NCBI GenBank assembly: GCA_963668445.1
Contig: OY764335.1
Span: forward strand, 744,001-808,000
From: Poriferisulfidus sp963668445
GTDB taxonomy: Bacteria; Pseudomonadota; Gammaproteobacteria; Poriferisulfidales; Poriferisulfidaceae
Direction: 5' to 3'
DNA length: 64,000 nucleotides
Made by a program: the position numbers and the translations under genes. Positions 56,257 to 64,000 of the stretch are shown piece after piece. Position 1 is the stretch's first letter; the number at the start of each line of letters is the position of its first letter. A model generated the notes under the pieces. That model made no database searches, was not told the origin of the DNA, and saw only the letters and a list, made by a program, of their open reading frames with translations.

Positions 56257-56403
56257 GGTCTTTCGCGGCAAATCGGGTGTGTCTGCAGGCGCATGCACGA
56301 GGATAAGCCCGTTACATCGTGCCACAGGCTCCTTTGCGCGTCAAGCCGGGCGGGGCTGCGCAGAGGGATGCCATCGTGCTAAAATAGCTAAGAGGCAACT
56401 ACT

Positions 56404-56685
56404 GTGGTCTTGGTGATGGCTGCGACAGCCCCACAAGAATCTTCGGAACTCTCCTATGAGCAGTCGCTTCAGCAATTGGAGGCATTAGTGGCGCGTCTGG
56501 AAGGCGGCGACATTCCCCTTGAGGACGCCTTGCGCGACTTTGAGCGAGGCGTGTTGCTGGTGCGCCACTTGCGCGGACGTTTGGATCAGGCCCAGCAGAA
56601 AATCGAAAGCATCATGGCGGCGGAGAATGGAGAGGCCGTCGCGCAGCCGTTGCGCCTGGACGAAGATGCGGATGCCCATGATTGA
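56404..56685 (+). CDS. xseB: Exodeoxyribonuclease VII small subunit
   Basis: XseB assembles with XseA to degrade single-stranded DNA. The product is 93 residues from GTG 56404 (AGAGG 9 nt upstream); ATG 56416 would give 89. Typical features: LSYEQSLQQLEALVARLEGGDIPLEDALRDFERGVLLV and a helix LDQAQQKIESI, forming the antiparallel coiled coil. It is directly upstream of dxs with overlapping ends; ispA, which sits between xseB and dxs in E. coli, is absent here. Confidence 0.93.
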   Translation: MVLVMAATAPQESSELSYEQSLQQLEALVARLEGGDIPLEDALRDFERGVLLVRHLRGRLDQAQQKIESIMAAENGEAVAQPLRLDEDADAHD

Positions 56686-58540
56686 GATGGCCGACAAGTT
56701 CCCGTTGCTGTCTCGCATCGAAAGTCCGCAGGACTTGCGAGCGCTTGATCGGAAGGAGTTGCTGACGGTCGCGTCAGAGTTGCGCGAATTCCTTGTGCAG
56801 GGCGTCGCTCGTTGCGGCGGGCATTTCGGCGCCAGCCTCGGCACTGTCGAGTTGACGGTGGCGTTGCATTACGCTTTCAACACCCCCCATGACCGGCTGG
56901 TGTGGGATGTCGGGCACCAAAGCTATGGGCACAAGGTGCTCACCGGACGCCGGGACCGGCTGGAGACGATTCGCCGCAAAGACGGTCTGGCGCCGTTCCC
57001 GAGCCGCGATGAAAGTCCGTACGACTGCTTCGGCGTCGGACACTCCAGCACTTCCGTAAGCGCAGCGCTGGGCATGGCGCTGGCCGGCGAGCAGTTGGAG
57101 ACGCCGGTCAAGTCGGTGGCCATTCTCGGCGACGGAGGGCTGACGGCCGGCCTGGTGTACGAGGCGCTCAACCATCTGGGCATGACGCAGGCCGATGTGC
57201 TGGTCGTGCTGAACGACAACAAGATGTCGATTTCGCCGAATGTCGGTGCTATGTCGCGCTATTTGACGCGGCTTCTGGCTGGCGATTTGTACACCACCGT
57301 GCGCGAAAAGAGCAGGCGCATCCTGAAGTCCGATTCGCGGCTGCCTCGGTTGGCGCGGCGCGTGGAGGAGCATCTCAAGGGCCTGCTGTTGCCGGGCACG
57401 CTGTTCGAAGAAATGGGGGTGCTCTATTTCGGGCCGGTGGACGGCCACGACATGCTGCGGCTGGTATGGGTGCTGGAGCAGCTGTACAAGCAGAAAGGGC
57501 CGCGCATCCTGCATGTCGTGACGCGCAAGGGCAAAGGCTACGGCCCGGCGGAAGAGGATCCGGTTGGCTACCACGCCGTGCCGGTGTTCGACCCGGGTGT
57601 CGGGGTGAAGAAGTCGCCCGGCAAGGGGAAGCGCACCTACACGCAGGTCTTCAGCGAGTGGCTGTGCGATCAGGCGGCGGCCGACCCTCGGCTCATGGCC
57701 ATCACGCCGGCCATGCGCGAAGGCAGTGGCCTGGTGCGCTTCGAAGCCGAATATCCGAAGCGCTATTTCGATGTGGGCATTGCCGAGCAGCATGCGGTGA
57801 CGGTCGCTGCAGGCATGGCCTGCGAAGGCGCAAAGCCGGTGGTGGCCATTTATTCGACATTCCTGCAGCGCGGCTACGATCAACTCATCCACGATGTCGC
57901 CGTGCAGGATTTGGATGTGATGTTTGCCATTGACCGCGCCGGACTGGTCGGCGCTGACGGGAAGACGCATGTCGGCGGCTTCGACTTGTCTTATTTGCGC
58001 TGCATTCCCAACTTGGTGGTCATGGCACCGTCTGACGAGGACGAATGCCGAAAACTGTTGAATACCGCCTACCAGCACACGGGGCCTGCGGCGGTGCGGT
58101 ATCCGCGTGGCGCCGGTCCCGGAGCGGAAGTGGAGGCGACGCTGGAGCCGGTGCCGCTAGGGCGCGCACGCCTCGTGCACGAGGGGCACGGGATGGCATT
58201 TCTGGTCTTTGGCAGTCTGGTGGCGCAGGTGCGCCCAGTTGCGGAGGAGCATGGCGCCACGCTGGTCGATATGCGGTTCGTCAAGCCGATGGATACGGAG
58301 TGCCTCGACCACTTGGCGGCAACGCATGAGCGGCTGGTGGTGGTGGAAGACAATGTTATGGCTGGCGGCGCCGGCAGCGGAGTGTCCGAATATCTGGGCT
58401 TGCACGGGTCGGTCCGGCTGTTGCTTCTGGGATTGCCGGACTACTTCATCGATCATGGCACTCAGGAAGAACAGTTGAAAGTGGCGGGACTGGATACCGA
58501 GGGGATCCGCAAGGCAGTCGCCGAGAAGTTCGCCGGCTAG
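56678..58540 (+). CDS. dxs: 1-deoxy-D-xylulose-5-phosphate synthase
   Basis: Dxs condenses pyruvate and glyceraldehyde 3-phosphate, the entry to the MEP isoprenoid pathway, using thiamine diphosphate. The ATG at 56678 overlaps the xseB end and gives 620 residues, the E. coli length. Motifs: HYAFNTPHDRLVWDVGHQSYGHK, the ThDP motif GDGGLTAGLVYEALN...NDNKMSIS (the usual GDGAMTAG is slightly changed), YFDVGIAEQHAVTVAAG and DRAGLVGADGKTH. A weaker-than-usual match at GDGGLTAG is noted but the catalytic residues seem intact. A farnesyl synthase gene, often between xseB and dxs, is missing. Confidence 0.94.
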   Translation: MIEMADKFPLLSRIESPQDLRALDRKELLTVASELREFLVQGVARCGGHFGASLGTVELTVALHYAFNTPHDRLVWDVGHQSYGHKVLTGRRDRLETIRRKDGLAPFPSRDESPYDCFGVGHSSTSVSAALGMALAGEQLETPVKSVAILGDGGLTAGLVYEALNHLGMTQADVLVVLNDNKMSISPNVGAMSRYLTRLLAGDLYTTVREKSRRILKSDSRLPRLARRVEEHLKGLLLPGTLFEEMGVLYFGPVDGHDMLRLVWVLEQLYKQKGPRILHVVTRKGKGYGPAEEDPVGYHAVPVFDPGVGVKKSPGKGKRTYTQVFSEWLCDQAAADPRLMAITPAMREGSGLVRFEAEYPKRYFDVGIAEQHAVTVAAGMACEGAKPVVAIYSTFLQRGYDQLIHDVAVQDLDVMFAIDRAGLVGADGKTHVGGFDLSYLRCIPNLVVMAPSDEDECRKLLNTAYQHTGPAAVRYPRGAGPGAEVEATLEPVPLGRARLVHEGHGMAFLVFGSLVAQVRPVAEEHGATLVDMRFVKPMDTECLDHLAATHERLVVVEDNVMAGGAGSGVSEYLGLHGSVRLLLLGLPDYFIDHGTQEEQLKVAGLDTEGIRKAVAEKFAG

Positions 58541-58608
58541 GCCGGACGGATCAGACTAACACTAGTTCCCAACGTTTATTCTAGAACAATCAACTGGTTA
58601 GATGGATT

Positions 58609-58870
58609 CTACAGTTCGGCCATGTGCGCCGTTTCCGTAAGCAGTTGATGCATAGGCGTTTTTTCGAAGACGGCTAGGCTGAGGATCTGCAGGATTGTCT
58701 GCATGCTGAGTTCCAGCTGCAACCGCTTCTTGGTGATGGCGACCCGCACATAGACCGAGGCGGCGGTCCAGGTCTGGGTCTTGAGCGCATTTTCCCGAGG
58801 TGCCGAAGAACGATTTGATGCGCAAGTACTGCAATGAGGTCGTCGGGCCGAGGTCGGCGACACCTGATTA
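58609..58870 (-). pseudogene. Decayed IS4-type transposase C-terminal fragment
   Basis: On the minus strand two frames together match the end of an IS4-family transposase. One gives LQYLRIKSFFGTS, the next frame continues ENALKTQTWTAASVYVRVAI then TKKRLQLELSMQTILQILSL and FEKTPMHQLL. A frameshift lies between the two halves, just after GTS, and only about 85 of the original several hundred residues remain, with no inverted repeats seen. Surrounding sequence (58541-58891) is otherwise non-coding and slightly AT-rich. It is an inactive remnant between dxs and ypjD. Confidence 0.78.
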
Positions 58871-58891
58871 ATACTTGTTTCACAATGTGTA

Positions 58892-59695
58892 TCAGCTAGT
58901 TGCAAAGCCTTCTTTCATTAACGTCGGGACAGCAGTGATTTCCAACATGAACTTGGTGCCGAGGAAGCCGAACACCAGAAAGATCAAAGCTGCCAGCGTC
59001 ATGCTGGCGGCCAGCCGGCCGCGCCAGCCGAAGCGCCAGTGCCCCCAAAGCAGCGCAACCAGAGTGGCCCATGCCAGTAGCGAGAACACGGTCTTATGCA
59101 GCATGCCCGGCGCGAAAGGGCTGGTCAAGGCGATGCCGCCTACGGCTAGGCCCATCGTCAGCAGGATGAGCCCGAGTGCGATGATCTCAACGAGCAGCGC
59201 TTCCATGCGGTCGAGCGGCGGCAGCAGTCCCGCCATGCGGCTGGCCATGTGCTGCGGCCCGAGATAGTGCTCTTTCATGAGGAGCATCAAGGCTTGGGTG
59301 CCGGCCAAGGTGAGGGCGCCGTAGGCCAGCAGGGAGAGCAGGACATGCGCACGGATGCTCCAGCTGAAGTCCTTGGAGCTTTCTGCGGCAGAAGGTTCGA
59401 CCCAGATGGCTGCCAAGGCGCAAGGCAGAGCAATCAGTCCCAAGTGCCAGGTCGGACGCCACCATGCCCATGCCAGCACCAAGGCATTGATCAGCAAGGT
59501 CGTCAGCGCGACTGCATTGAAGAACGTGAACACGAAGCTCCCGCCGTGCCAGACGGGATGCAATAGGCTCCAGCCATGCAGGACGCATCCAGCGGCCCAA
59601 GCTGCCGCAATGGTGCGGGATGTCGCCTTGCCTGACGCGATGCCGGTCAAGGCCGCGAGGTACAGAGCGAAGGCGGAGGCTTGAAGAGCGAGCAT
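58892..59695 (-). CDS. ypjD: CcsA/HemX-type inner-membrane protein YpjD
   Basis: The 267-residue protein has about eight hydrophobic helices and belongs to the cytochrome c assembly (CcsA/ResC) superfamily. Visible features are WSIRAHVLLSLLAYGALTLAG, MLHKTVFSLLAWATLVALLWG with the conserved His and the closing FGFLGTKFMLE. In Gammaproteobacteria YpjD is usually divergent from ffh; ffh is not here, instead the IS fragment and metY are close. The last about 14 residues (TAVPTLMKEGFATS) run past the normal C-terminus and lie next to the transposon fragment, so the original end may have been altered by the insertion. Confidence 0.85.
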   Translation of the reverse strand: MLALQASAFALYLAALTGIASGKATSRTIAAAWAAGCVLHGWSLLHPVWHGGSFVFTFFNAVALTTLLINALVLAWAWWRPTWHLGLIALPCALAAIWVEPSAAESSKDFSWSIRAHVLLSLLAYGALTLAGTQALMLLMKEHYLGPQHMASRMAGLLPPLDRMEALLVEIIALGLILLTMGLAVGGIALTSPFAPGMLHKTVFSLLAWATLVALLWGHWRFGWRGRLAASMTLAALIFLVFGFLGTKFMLEITAVPTLMKEGFATS

Positions 59696-59834
59696 GGCGG
59701 AAAGGGGCGGCTTGAGCGGCCCAGTATCGGGAAGCGTGCTAGATTGTACGGCAAACGGGCGCCGGGATAGGCGGGAAATTTTCGGGTCTGTGCGTATGAT
59801 GCGTCAAACCCGCTAAACTGGACGCCATGAAAAG

Positions 59835-60194
59835 GTGCGCAAGACGGATTCCGAGTCGTTCGGGAAGGGATATCTGGCCGGCTCCGAACATTGCTGTCGG
59901 CATGCGGTTTGGAGACGCTGTGCGAATCCGCAGGGAGGCGTTGCCGTGAGCCGGGCCTGCGCTATGGACGAGCGCCGGGATACGATGCGGCGGCCCCTGC
60001 TGGTGGCAAGGGAACTGGAGCAGGCCGCCAAGTTCGGCGGAATGGCGGAAGTGGGCGACGTTGCGATGCCGGGGATGGAGTTGCATGATTCGGGTCTGCT
60101 GCCGTTCCGGCATCTGCTGCAGTGCCTCAACTGGGCGCATCGGGAAGGACTGGACGAAGTTGGCGCCGACCGTGCCGGCATGGAGGATCTATAA
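59835..60194 (+). CDS. Uncharacterised small protein upstream of metY
   Basis: The frame ends in TAA immediately before the metY ATG, and contains the metY ribosome binding site. The second half (from about GTG 59946) has strong third-position GC bias like a real gene; the first half less so. The product (119 residues from GTG 59835, or about 82 from GTG 59946) ends PFRHLLQCLNWAHREGLDEVG; no family is recognised. A 40-codon ORF in another frame (59827-59949) overlaps its start. It may be a real gene with a later start, or a degraded gene beside the old insertion. The remaining spacer 59696-59834 shows nothing clear. Confidence 0.4.
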   Translation: MRKTDSESFGKGYLAGSEHCCRHAVWRRCANPQGGVAVSRACAMDERRDTMRRPLLVARELEQAAKFGGMAEVGDVAMPGMELHDSGLLPFRHLLQCLNWAHREGLDEVGADRAGMEDL

Positions 60195-61466
60195 ATGAAA
60201 CTGGAAACCTTGGCCGTGCATGGCGGCTATGAGCCGGAGGAGACGACGAAAGCGGTGGCTGTGCCGGTGTATCAAACGACGTCGTACGCCTTCGACGACA
60301 CGCAACATGGAGCGGATTTGTTCGATCTCAAGCGCGAGGGCAATATTTACACCCGCATCATGAATCCGACCACGGCGGTCTTGGAGAAGCGCGTGGCCGA
60401 GTTGGAGGGGGGTGTCGGTGCGTTGGGGCAGGCCTCCGGGATGGCGGCCATCACCAATGCGATTTTCGCGATTGCGGGCAGCGGCGACAACATCATTTCG
60501 ACGCATACGCTGTACGGAGGCACCTACAATCTGTTCGCGCATGCATTGCCGCGCTTGGGCATCGAAGTGCGTTTTGCCGATCCGGACGATCTGGATGCCT
60601 TGGCCGCGCATGTGGATGCCCGTACGCGGCTGGTGTTCTGCGAAACCGTCGGCAATCCGGCCGGCAACGTGGCGGACTTGGCGGCTCTGGCCGAGTTGGC
60701 GCACGCGCATGGCCTGCCGCTCGTGGTGGACAACACCGTGCCGACGCCCGTGCTCTGCCGGCCGTTCGAGCATGGGGCCGACATCGTCATCCATTCCCTG
60801 ACGAAATATATGGGCGGGCACGGCACGTCCATCGGCGGGATCGTCGTGGATTCCGGGAATTTCCCGTGGCTGGAGCATGCCGACCGCTTCGCGGTGATGA
60901 GCGAACCGGATGCGTCCTACCACGGCGTGGTCTATACGGATTTGGGAGCCGGCGCTTATATTGCCCGCGTACGGGTGATTCCGCTGCGCAACATGGGTGC
61001 GGCCCTGTCGCCCTTCAACAGTTTTCTGCTGCTGCAGGGTCTTGAGACCTTGCCGCTTCGCATGGAGCGGCATTGCGAGAACGCGAAGCAGGCCGCCCGG
61101 TTCCTGAAGGAGCATTCGCAAGTGTCATGGGTGTGGTTTGCGGGGCTGGAGGACCACCCGCACCACGATCGGGCGCAGCGGTACATGGGCGGGCGTGCAT
61201 CGTCGATCATGAGTTTCGGCATTCAGGGCGGGGCGGCGGCCGGGGCTCGCTTCATTGACGCACTGAAACTGGTGGTGCGGCTGGTCAATATCGGCGATGC
61301 CAAGTCGCTGGCATGCCATCCGGCCACCACCACGCATCGGCAACTGGACGCTGCGGCATTGAAAGCAGCCGGCGTTACGCCGGACATGGTGCGCCTGTCC
61401 ATCGGCATTGAGCACATCGACGACATTTTGGAAGACATCGATCAGGCCTTGCGGGCGGCGGCCTGA
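60195..61466 (+). CDS. metY: O-acetylhomoserine sulfhydrylase
   Basis: MetY uses PLP to make homocysteine from O-acetylhomoserine and sulfide, direct sulfhydrylation in methionine synthesis. GGAGG lies 8 nt before the ATG. The 423-residue protein opens with MKLETLAVHGGYEPEETTKA, then PVYQTTSYAFDDTQHGADLFDLK and NIYTRIMNPTTAVLEKRVA; the PLP Lys is Lys204 in SLTKYMGGHGTSIGG. The DTQHGADLFDLK insertion and the length separate MetY from MetZ/MetB (about 390-400). It is the last plus-strand gene before the convergent slt. Confidence 0.93.
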   Translation: MKLETLAVHGGYEPEETTKAVAVPVYQTTSYAFDDTQHGADLFDLKREGNIYTRIMNPTTAVLEKRVAELEGGVGALGQASGMAAITNAIFAIAGSGDNIISTHTLYGGTYNLFAHALPRLGIEVRFADPDDLDALAAHVDARTRLVFCETVGNPAGNVADLAALAELAHAHGLPLVVDNTVPTPVLCRPFEHGADIVIHSLTKYMGGHGTSIGGIVVDSGNFPWLEHADRFAVMSEPDASYHGVVYTDLGAGAYIARVRVIPLRNMGAALSPFNSFLLLQGLETLPLRMERHCENAKQAARFLKEHSQVSWVWFAGLEDHPHHDRAQRYMGGRASSIMSFGIQGGAAAGARFIDALKLVVRLVNIGDAKSLACHPATTTHRQLDAAALKAAGVTPDMVRLSIGIEHIDDILEDIDQALRAAA

Positions 61467-61480
61467 AGAGGTGCCGTGGG

Positions 61481-63463
61481 TCAGCGCCGCCTGTTTTGGG
61501 GTGCTTGCTGAATCGGATGGATCTGTGGCCAGAGCGGTTGCATCGGCCGGCCGGCCAGCCAGCGGTAGATCGTGGCGTATTCGAGTGTGGCGCGGACGTA
61601 TTTCCAAGTTTCCTGATAAGGGATGGAGTCGATCCAGATGTCCGCATCGATGTAGGATTCGGGGCGCCAGCGGTCGACGGCGCCGGGGCCTGCGTTGTAG
61701 GCGGCCAGCGCCATGGCGGTATTGCCTTGATAGCGCTTCAGCATGTCGGCCAGATAGCGGCTGCCCAAGAGGATGTTGAGGTTCGGATCCTTGAGGTCCC
61801 GGGTGCGCGGGCGCTTGAGTTTGAGCGAGCGGGCAACGGCCCGGGCCGTGGACGGCATTAATTGCATCAGGCCGATGGCACCGGCTGAGGATCGGGTGTC
61901 GACAACGAAGGCGCTTTCGCGGCGTGCGACGGCAAGGATGAAGGCCGGATCAATGCGGTTGCGCCGGGCGTTGGCTTCGAACAATTCCAAGTAGGGCTTC
62001 GGGAAGCGCAGGCGCAAATCGTCGAAGCTGCGGCTGTGGCCGAAGCCGCGGATCGCGCCTTCGTGCCAGCCCCAATGTCCGGCCAGCACGGCGGCATAGT
62101 TGCTGAGGTCGGGGTTGTCCATATCGAGCAGGTCGTTCCATTCTTGGCGCGCGTTGCGAAAATCCCGGTGGTAATAGAATTCGCGTGCTCGGGCGATGGG
62201 CGCAGTGCGTTCCGCCATGCGCCGCTGCGGTTCGGTCAATGCCATCGTTCGGGCATTCATGGCATGCGGCTGCTGGATGCGTTCCGCGGCCAGAAAGCCA
62301 TAGTAGCCTCGGGTTTTGGCCAGTTCTCCGTATTTGCGGCGGCTGGCATCGGCATCGCCCAATTTTTCCAGAGCGCGCGCCTGCCAGTATTCGCTCATGC
62401 GTGTTTCGGTGTAGCCGTAAGGCAATTCCCGGGCGGCGTGCAGTACGCGCTTCCAGTCGTGTTCGCGCAGGGCGAGGCGCAGGCGCAGGCGGCGGAAATC
62501 GTCGTCGCGCCGATTGAGCGGAATGTCTTCCATCATGAAGCGTGCCTGAGGATGCCCGACGCGTCCGGCGCCGAAGGCGATGCGGTAACGCAATTCCTGC
62601 GCCCAAGCGGCATCGAAGATTTCGGCCTGCACGAATTTCTCCAGCCATTGCCGGGCGGCTCCCGGCTGCTTGCGAGCGAGGCGCGTAATGCCGTGCGCCG
62701 CGATCATCTGAAAGTGCCGTTCATGCGATTTCAGGCGCGGATCCTTCAAATGGCGCTGCGGGTGGCGGTGCATTTTGATCCAGAGGTCGATCCAGACGCG
62801 CTCTTGCTTGGGGAGGAAGCGTTTGAGGTAGCGCGCGAGGCGTGTGTTGCGTTGTTCCATGCTGAGTTGGATGCGCTGCCACACCAGTTCCTTGTTGAGG
62901 CCACGCTTGCGAAACCATTGGAACAGCGGGTCGCAGATCTTGGGCCGCGACTTGCCGTGCAGCCAAATGGCGTGGATCAAGTGCTGCAAGGGCGCCGTTG
63001 GCGCTTTCAGACGGATATGGGCGCGGGCGTAGAGGCAATCCAAGCTGGCATTCTCGTGCGGCTTGTACATCGCGATCAGCCGGGCGTATTGGTGGCGTTT
63101 GAACAAGGCGGGCAGCCAGGCGCGCCGCAGCCGTCGGCTTAGATGGGAGCCTTCATGCTCGGCGATGAAGTCGGCGATGGCGGCATCGTGCGATCCACGC
63201 AGGCGGGCGACCAGATAGCGGTATTCCAAGTACGGCTTGAGCGGATACGCGTCGAGTTGCTGGAGCAGTTGCCGAAAGTGTTTGGAACGTCCTTTGCGCA
63301 GGGTCTGCAGGGCCTTGCCATAAAGCGCCCGCTGGGTTTCGAGGCGGGCGTCGTCTTGGGCGCTTGGCGCAGGCGTCGGCGCGGCAGCCAACAGTGCCAG
63401 AGCCAGTAGCGGCATCCAAAGCGTATACTGGATATTCCGACGGGCGGCGCGGGCGGCGTGCAT
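61481..63463 (-). CDS. slt: Soluble lytic murein transglycosylase (Slt70 family)
   Basis: From the ATG at 63463 the protein has 660 residues: a signal peptide (about 1-37, NIQYTLWMPLLALALLAAAP), a long superhelical alpha-domain and a C-terminal lysozyme-like domain. The catalytic Glu is Glu516 in VARRESAFVVDTRSSAGAIG, followed by LMQLMPSTA and the AYNAGPGAVDRW substrate-cleft motif. It cleaves peptidoglycan to 1,6-anhydroMurNAc ends in the periplasm. The start ATG shares the palindrome CATG with the divergent small gene; ATG 63415 is another possible start. The alpha-domain is very basic, which fits binding to glycan. Confidence 0.92.
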   Translation of the reverse strand: MHAARAARRNIQYTLWMPLLALALLAAAPTPAPSAQDDARLETQRALYGKALQTLRKGRSKHFRQLLQQLDAYPLKPYLEYRYLVARLRGSHDAAIADFIAEHEGSHLSRRLRRAWLPALFKRHQYARLIAMYKPHENASLDCLYARAHIRLKAPTAPLQHLIHAIWLHGKSRPKICDPLFQWFRKRGLNKELVWQRIQLSMEQRNTRLARYLKRFLPKQERVWIDLWIKMHRHPQRHLKDPRLKSHERHFQMIAAHGITRLARKQPGAARQWLEKFVQAEIFDAAWAQELRYRIAFGAGRVGHPQARFMMEDIPLNRRDDDFRRLRLRLALREHDWKRVLHAARELPYGYTETRMSEYWQARALEKLGDADASRRKYGELAKTRGYYGFLAAERIQQPHAMNARTMALTEPQRRMAERTAPIARAREFYYHRDFRNARQEWNDLLDMDNPDLSNYAAVLAGHWGWHEGAIRGFGHSRSFDDLRLRFPKPYLELFEANARRNRIDPAFILAVARRESAFVVDTRSSAGAIGLMQLMPSTARAVARSLKLKRPRTRDLKDPNLNILLGSRYLADMLKRYQGNTAMALAAYNAGPGAVDRWRPESYIDADIWIDSIPYQETWKYVRATLEYATIYRWLAGRPMQPLWPQIHPIQQAPQNRRR

Positions 63464-63692
63464 GTCAGACTGGGCTTGGATCATCGAATTGCCGCAATAT
63501 CGGCATGGCATGACATTGTTCGGGGTGCTGGCGATTCTGCCGGCGCTGGTGAGCGGCAACATGCTTCTTCACGAGGCGGAGCGGGCATGGCGCGGCACTG
63601 GCTTTTCGCGCTGGCGCATGCTGGCGGGGAACGCAGGCATTCTGGCGGTGAGCGTGGCAGTCATGGCGGCGGCGCTTTGGCAGTGGCTTTAG
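63462..63692 (+). CDS. Small hypothetical membrane protein divergent from slt
   Basis: The ATG at 63462 lies in the CATG palindrome that is also the slt start. The 76-residue product has two hydrophobic segments (about 17-33 and 54-72) and an amphipathic loop with RAWRGTGFSRWRM. An alternative start is ATG 63510 (residue 17). Third-position GC bias supports coding. No family recognised. Its stop overlaps the convergent gene at the right edge. Confidence 0.58.
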   Translation: MSDWAWIIELPQYRHGMTLFGVLAILPALVSGNMLLHEAERAWRGTGFSRWRMLAGNAGILAVSVAVMAAALWQWL

Positions 63693-64000
63693 GCTTTGCG
63701 CAGCACGGCGAAGACGCCTTGGCGCGTGGCGTTTTCCTGCTCCAGTTCCGCTTGGATCCGGGAGGAATAGTGGTAGATCGGAATGTTCCGCTGCAGTTGC
63801 TGCGCCACGCGGCTGGAGTAGTGCGCGGGCGCTTCGAAACCGTCGGCCAGTTCGTTGCGCAAGGCGAGGCATTCTGGAGCGAGAATCAGATGGCCGCCAT
63901 GCGGCAGGCATTCCAGTGCCGCCTGCAGAGCCGGTTCTGCAGGCGATTCGAGGTACAGCACATCGCAAGGCCCGCCGGCCTCGGTGCGCCACTCGAGAGG
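63689..64000 (-). CDS. Unidentified protein, C-terminal end (partial)
   Basis: The frame runs in from the right edge and stops with TAA at 63689-63691. The visible 103 codons give a mixed alpha/beta sequence, with HGGHLILAPECLALRNELADGF and ending RQGVFAVLRKA. The loop LYLESPAEPALQAALECLPHGGHLIL suggests a Rossmann-like end, possibly a methyltransferase or dehydrogenase, but I cannot identify it. It overlaps the small plus-strand gene by 4 nt. Confidence 0.75.
   Translation of the reverse strand, partial: PLEWRTEAGGPCDVLYLESPAEPALQAALECLPHGGHLILAPECLALRNELADGFEAPAHYSSRVAQQLQRNIPIYHYSSRIQAELEQENATRQGVFAVLRKA

Noticed and set aside
59739..60140. A 133-codon minus-strand open frame before metY
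   Set aside because: Translation is His/Arg/Pro-rich and shadow-like; codon bias on this stretch favours the plus strand, though the plus-strand gene is itself uncertain.

Overview
The window is chromosomal DNA of a high-GC member of the Gammaproteobacteria. The evidence is the linkage of conserved housekeeping blocks: ilvC-pssA, mlaC-murA-hisG-hisD, nif3-petABC-sspA-sspB, nit-tldD-pmbA, hda next to an arsC-like gene, pncC-recA-recX-alaS-lysC-csrA-tRNA-Ser, prfB-lysS and xseB-dxs. Aerobic growth is indicated by a cytochrome bc1 complex and the isocitrate lyase/isocitrate dehydrogenase pair. I cannot place it below class. There is no prophage, integron, CRISPR array or intact insertion sequence. 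Genes are tightly packed, with many 4-nt ATGA or TGA overlaps.

Region 1 (1-9.5 kb) holds the ilvC tail, a probable 35-codon membrane peptide gene, pssA, rraA with a catalytically degenerate phosphatase-like gene, a DUF2723 membrane protein, tRNA-Ser(GGA) behind a DUF1820 gene, the aceA-icd operon, an S49 peptidase and a Maf pyrophosphatase. Region 2 (9.5-19.3 kb) is one plus-strand block for phospholipid trafficking (mlaC), peptidoglycan (murA), histidine and aromatic synthesis (hisG, aroG, hisD), a Nif3 protein, the bc1 complex and SspA/SspB.

Region 3 (19.3-30.5 kb) is the most accessory-looking part. It carries a GlcD-type FAD oxidase, gmhA, a DUF2182 membrane protein, a TonB-dependent receptor, a DUF1326 Cys-rich protein with its own promoter and terminator, msrA, a small secreted protein, and nit-tldD-pmbA. 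Region 4 (30.5-41 kb) has DUF3108-purN-purM, a CDP-alcohol phosphatidyltransferase with hda, and a minus-strand run mutS, a NorD-like VWA protein, a lipoprotein, arsC and wrbA.

Region 5 (41-64 kb) has the recA-csrA block, tRNA-Ser(GCT), a WYL regulator, a GarR-like reductase, holA-proA, prfB (with the programmed +1 frameshift), lysS, ygfZ, xseB-dxs, a decayed IS4-type transposase fragment, ypjD, metY, slt and a partial gene at the right edge.

The best candidates for undescribed biology are: the LMW-phosphatase-like protein lacking both catalytic residues; the DUF2182/TonB-receptor/DUF1326 neighbourhood, which looks like a metal-handling locus; a NorD-like VWA protein translationally coupled to a lipoprotein without a MoxR ATPase; a cytochrome b with an extra C-terminal membrane region; and several unannotated small membrane proteins (35, 48, 76 and 91 residues).
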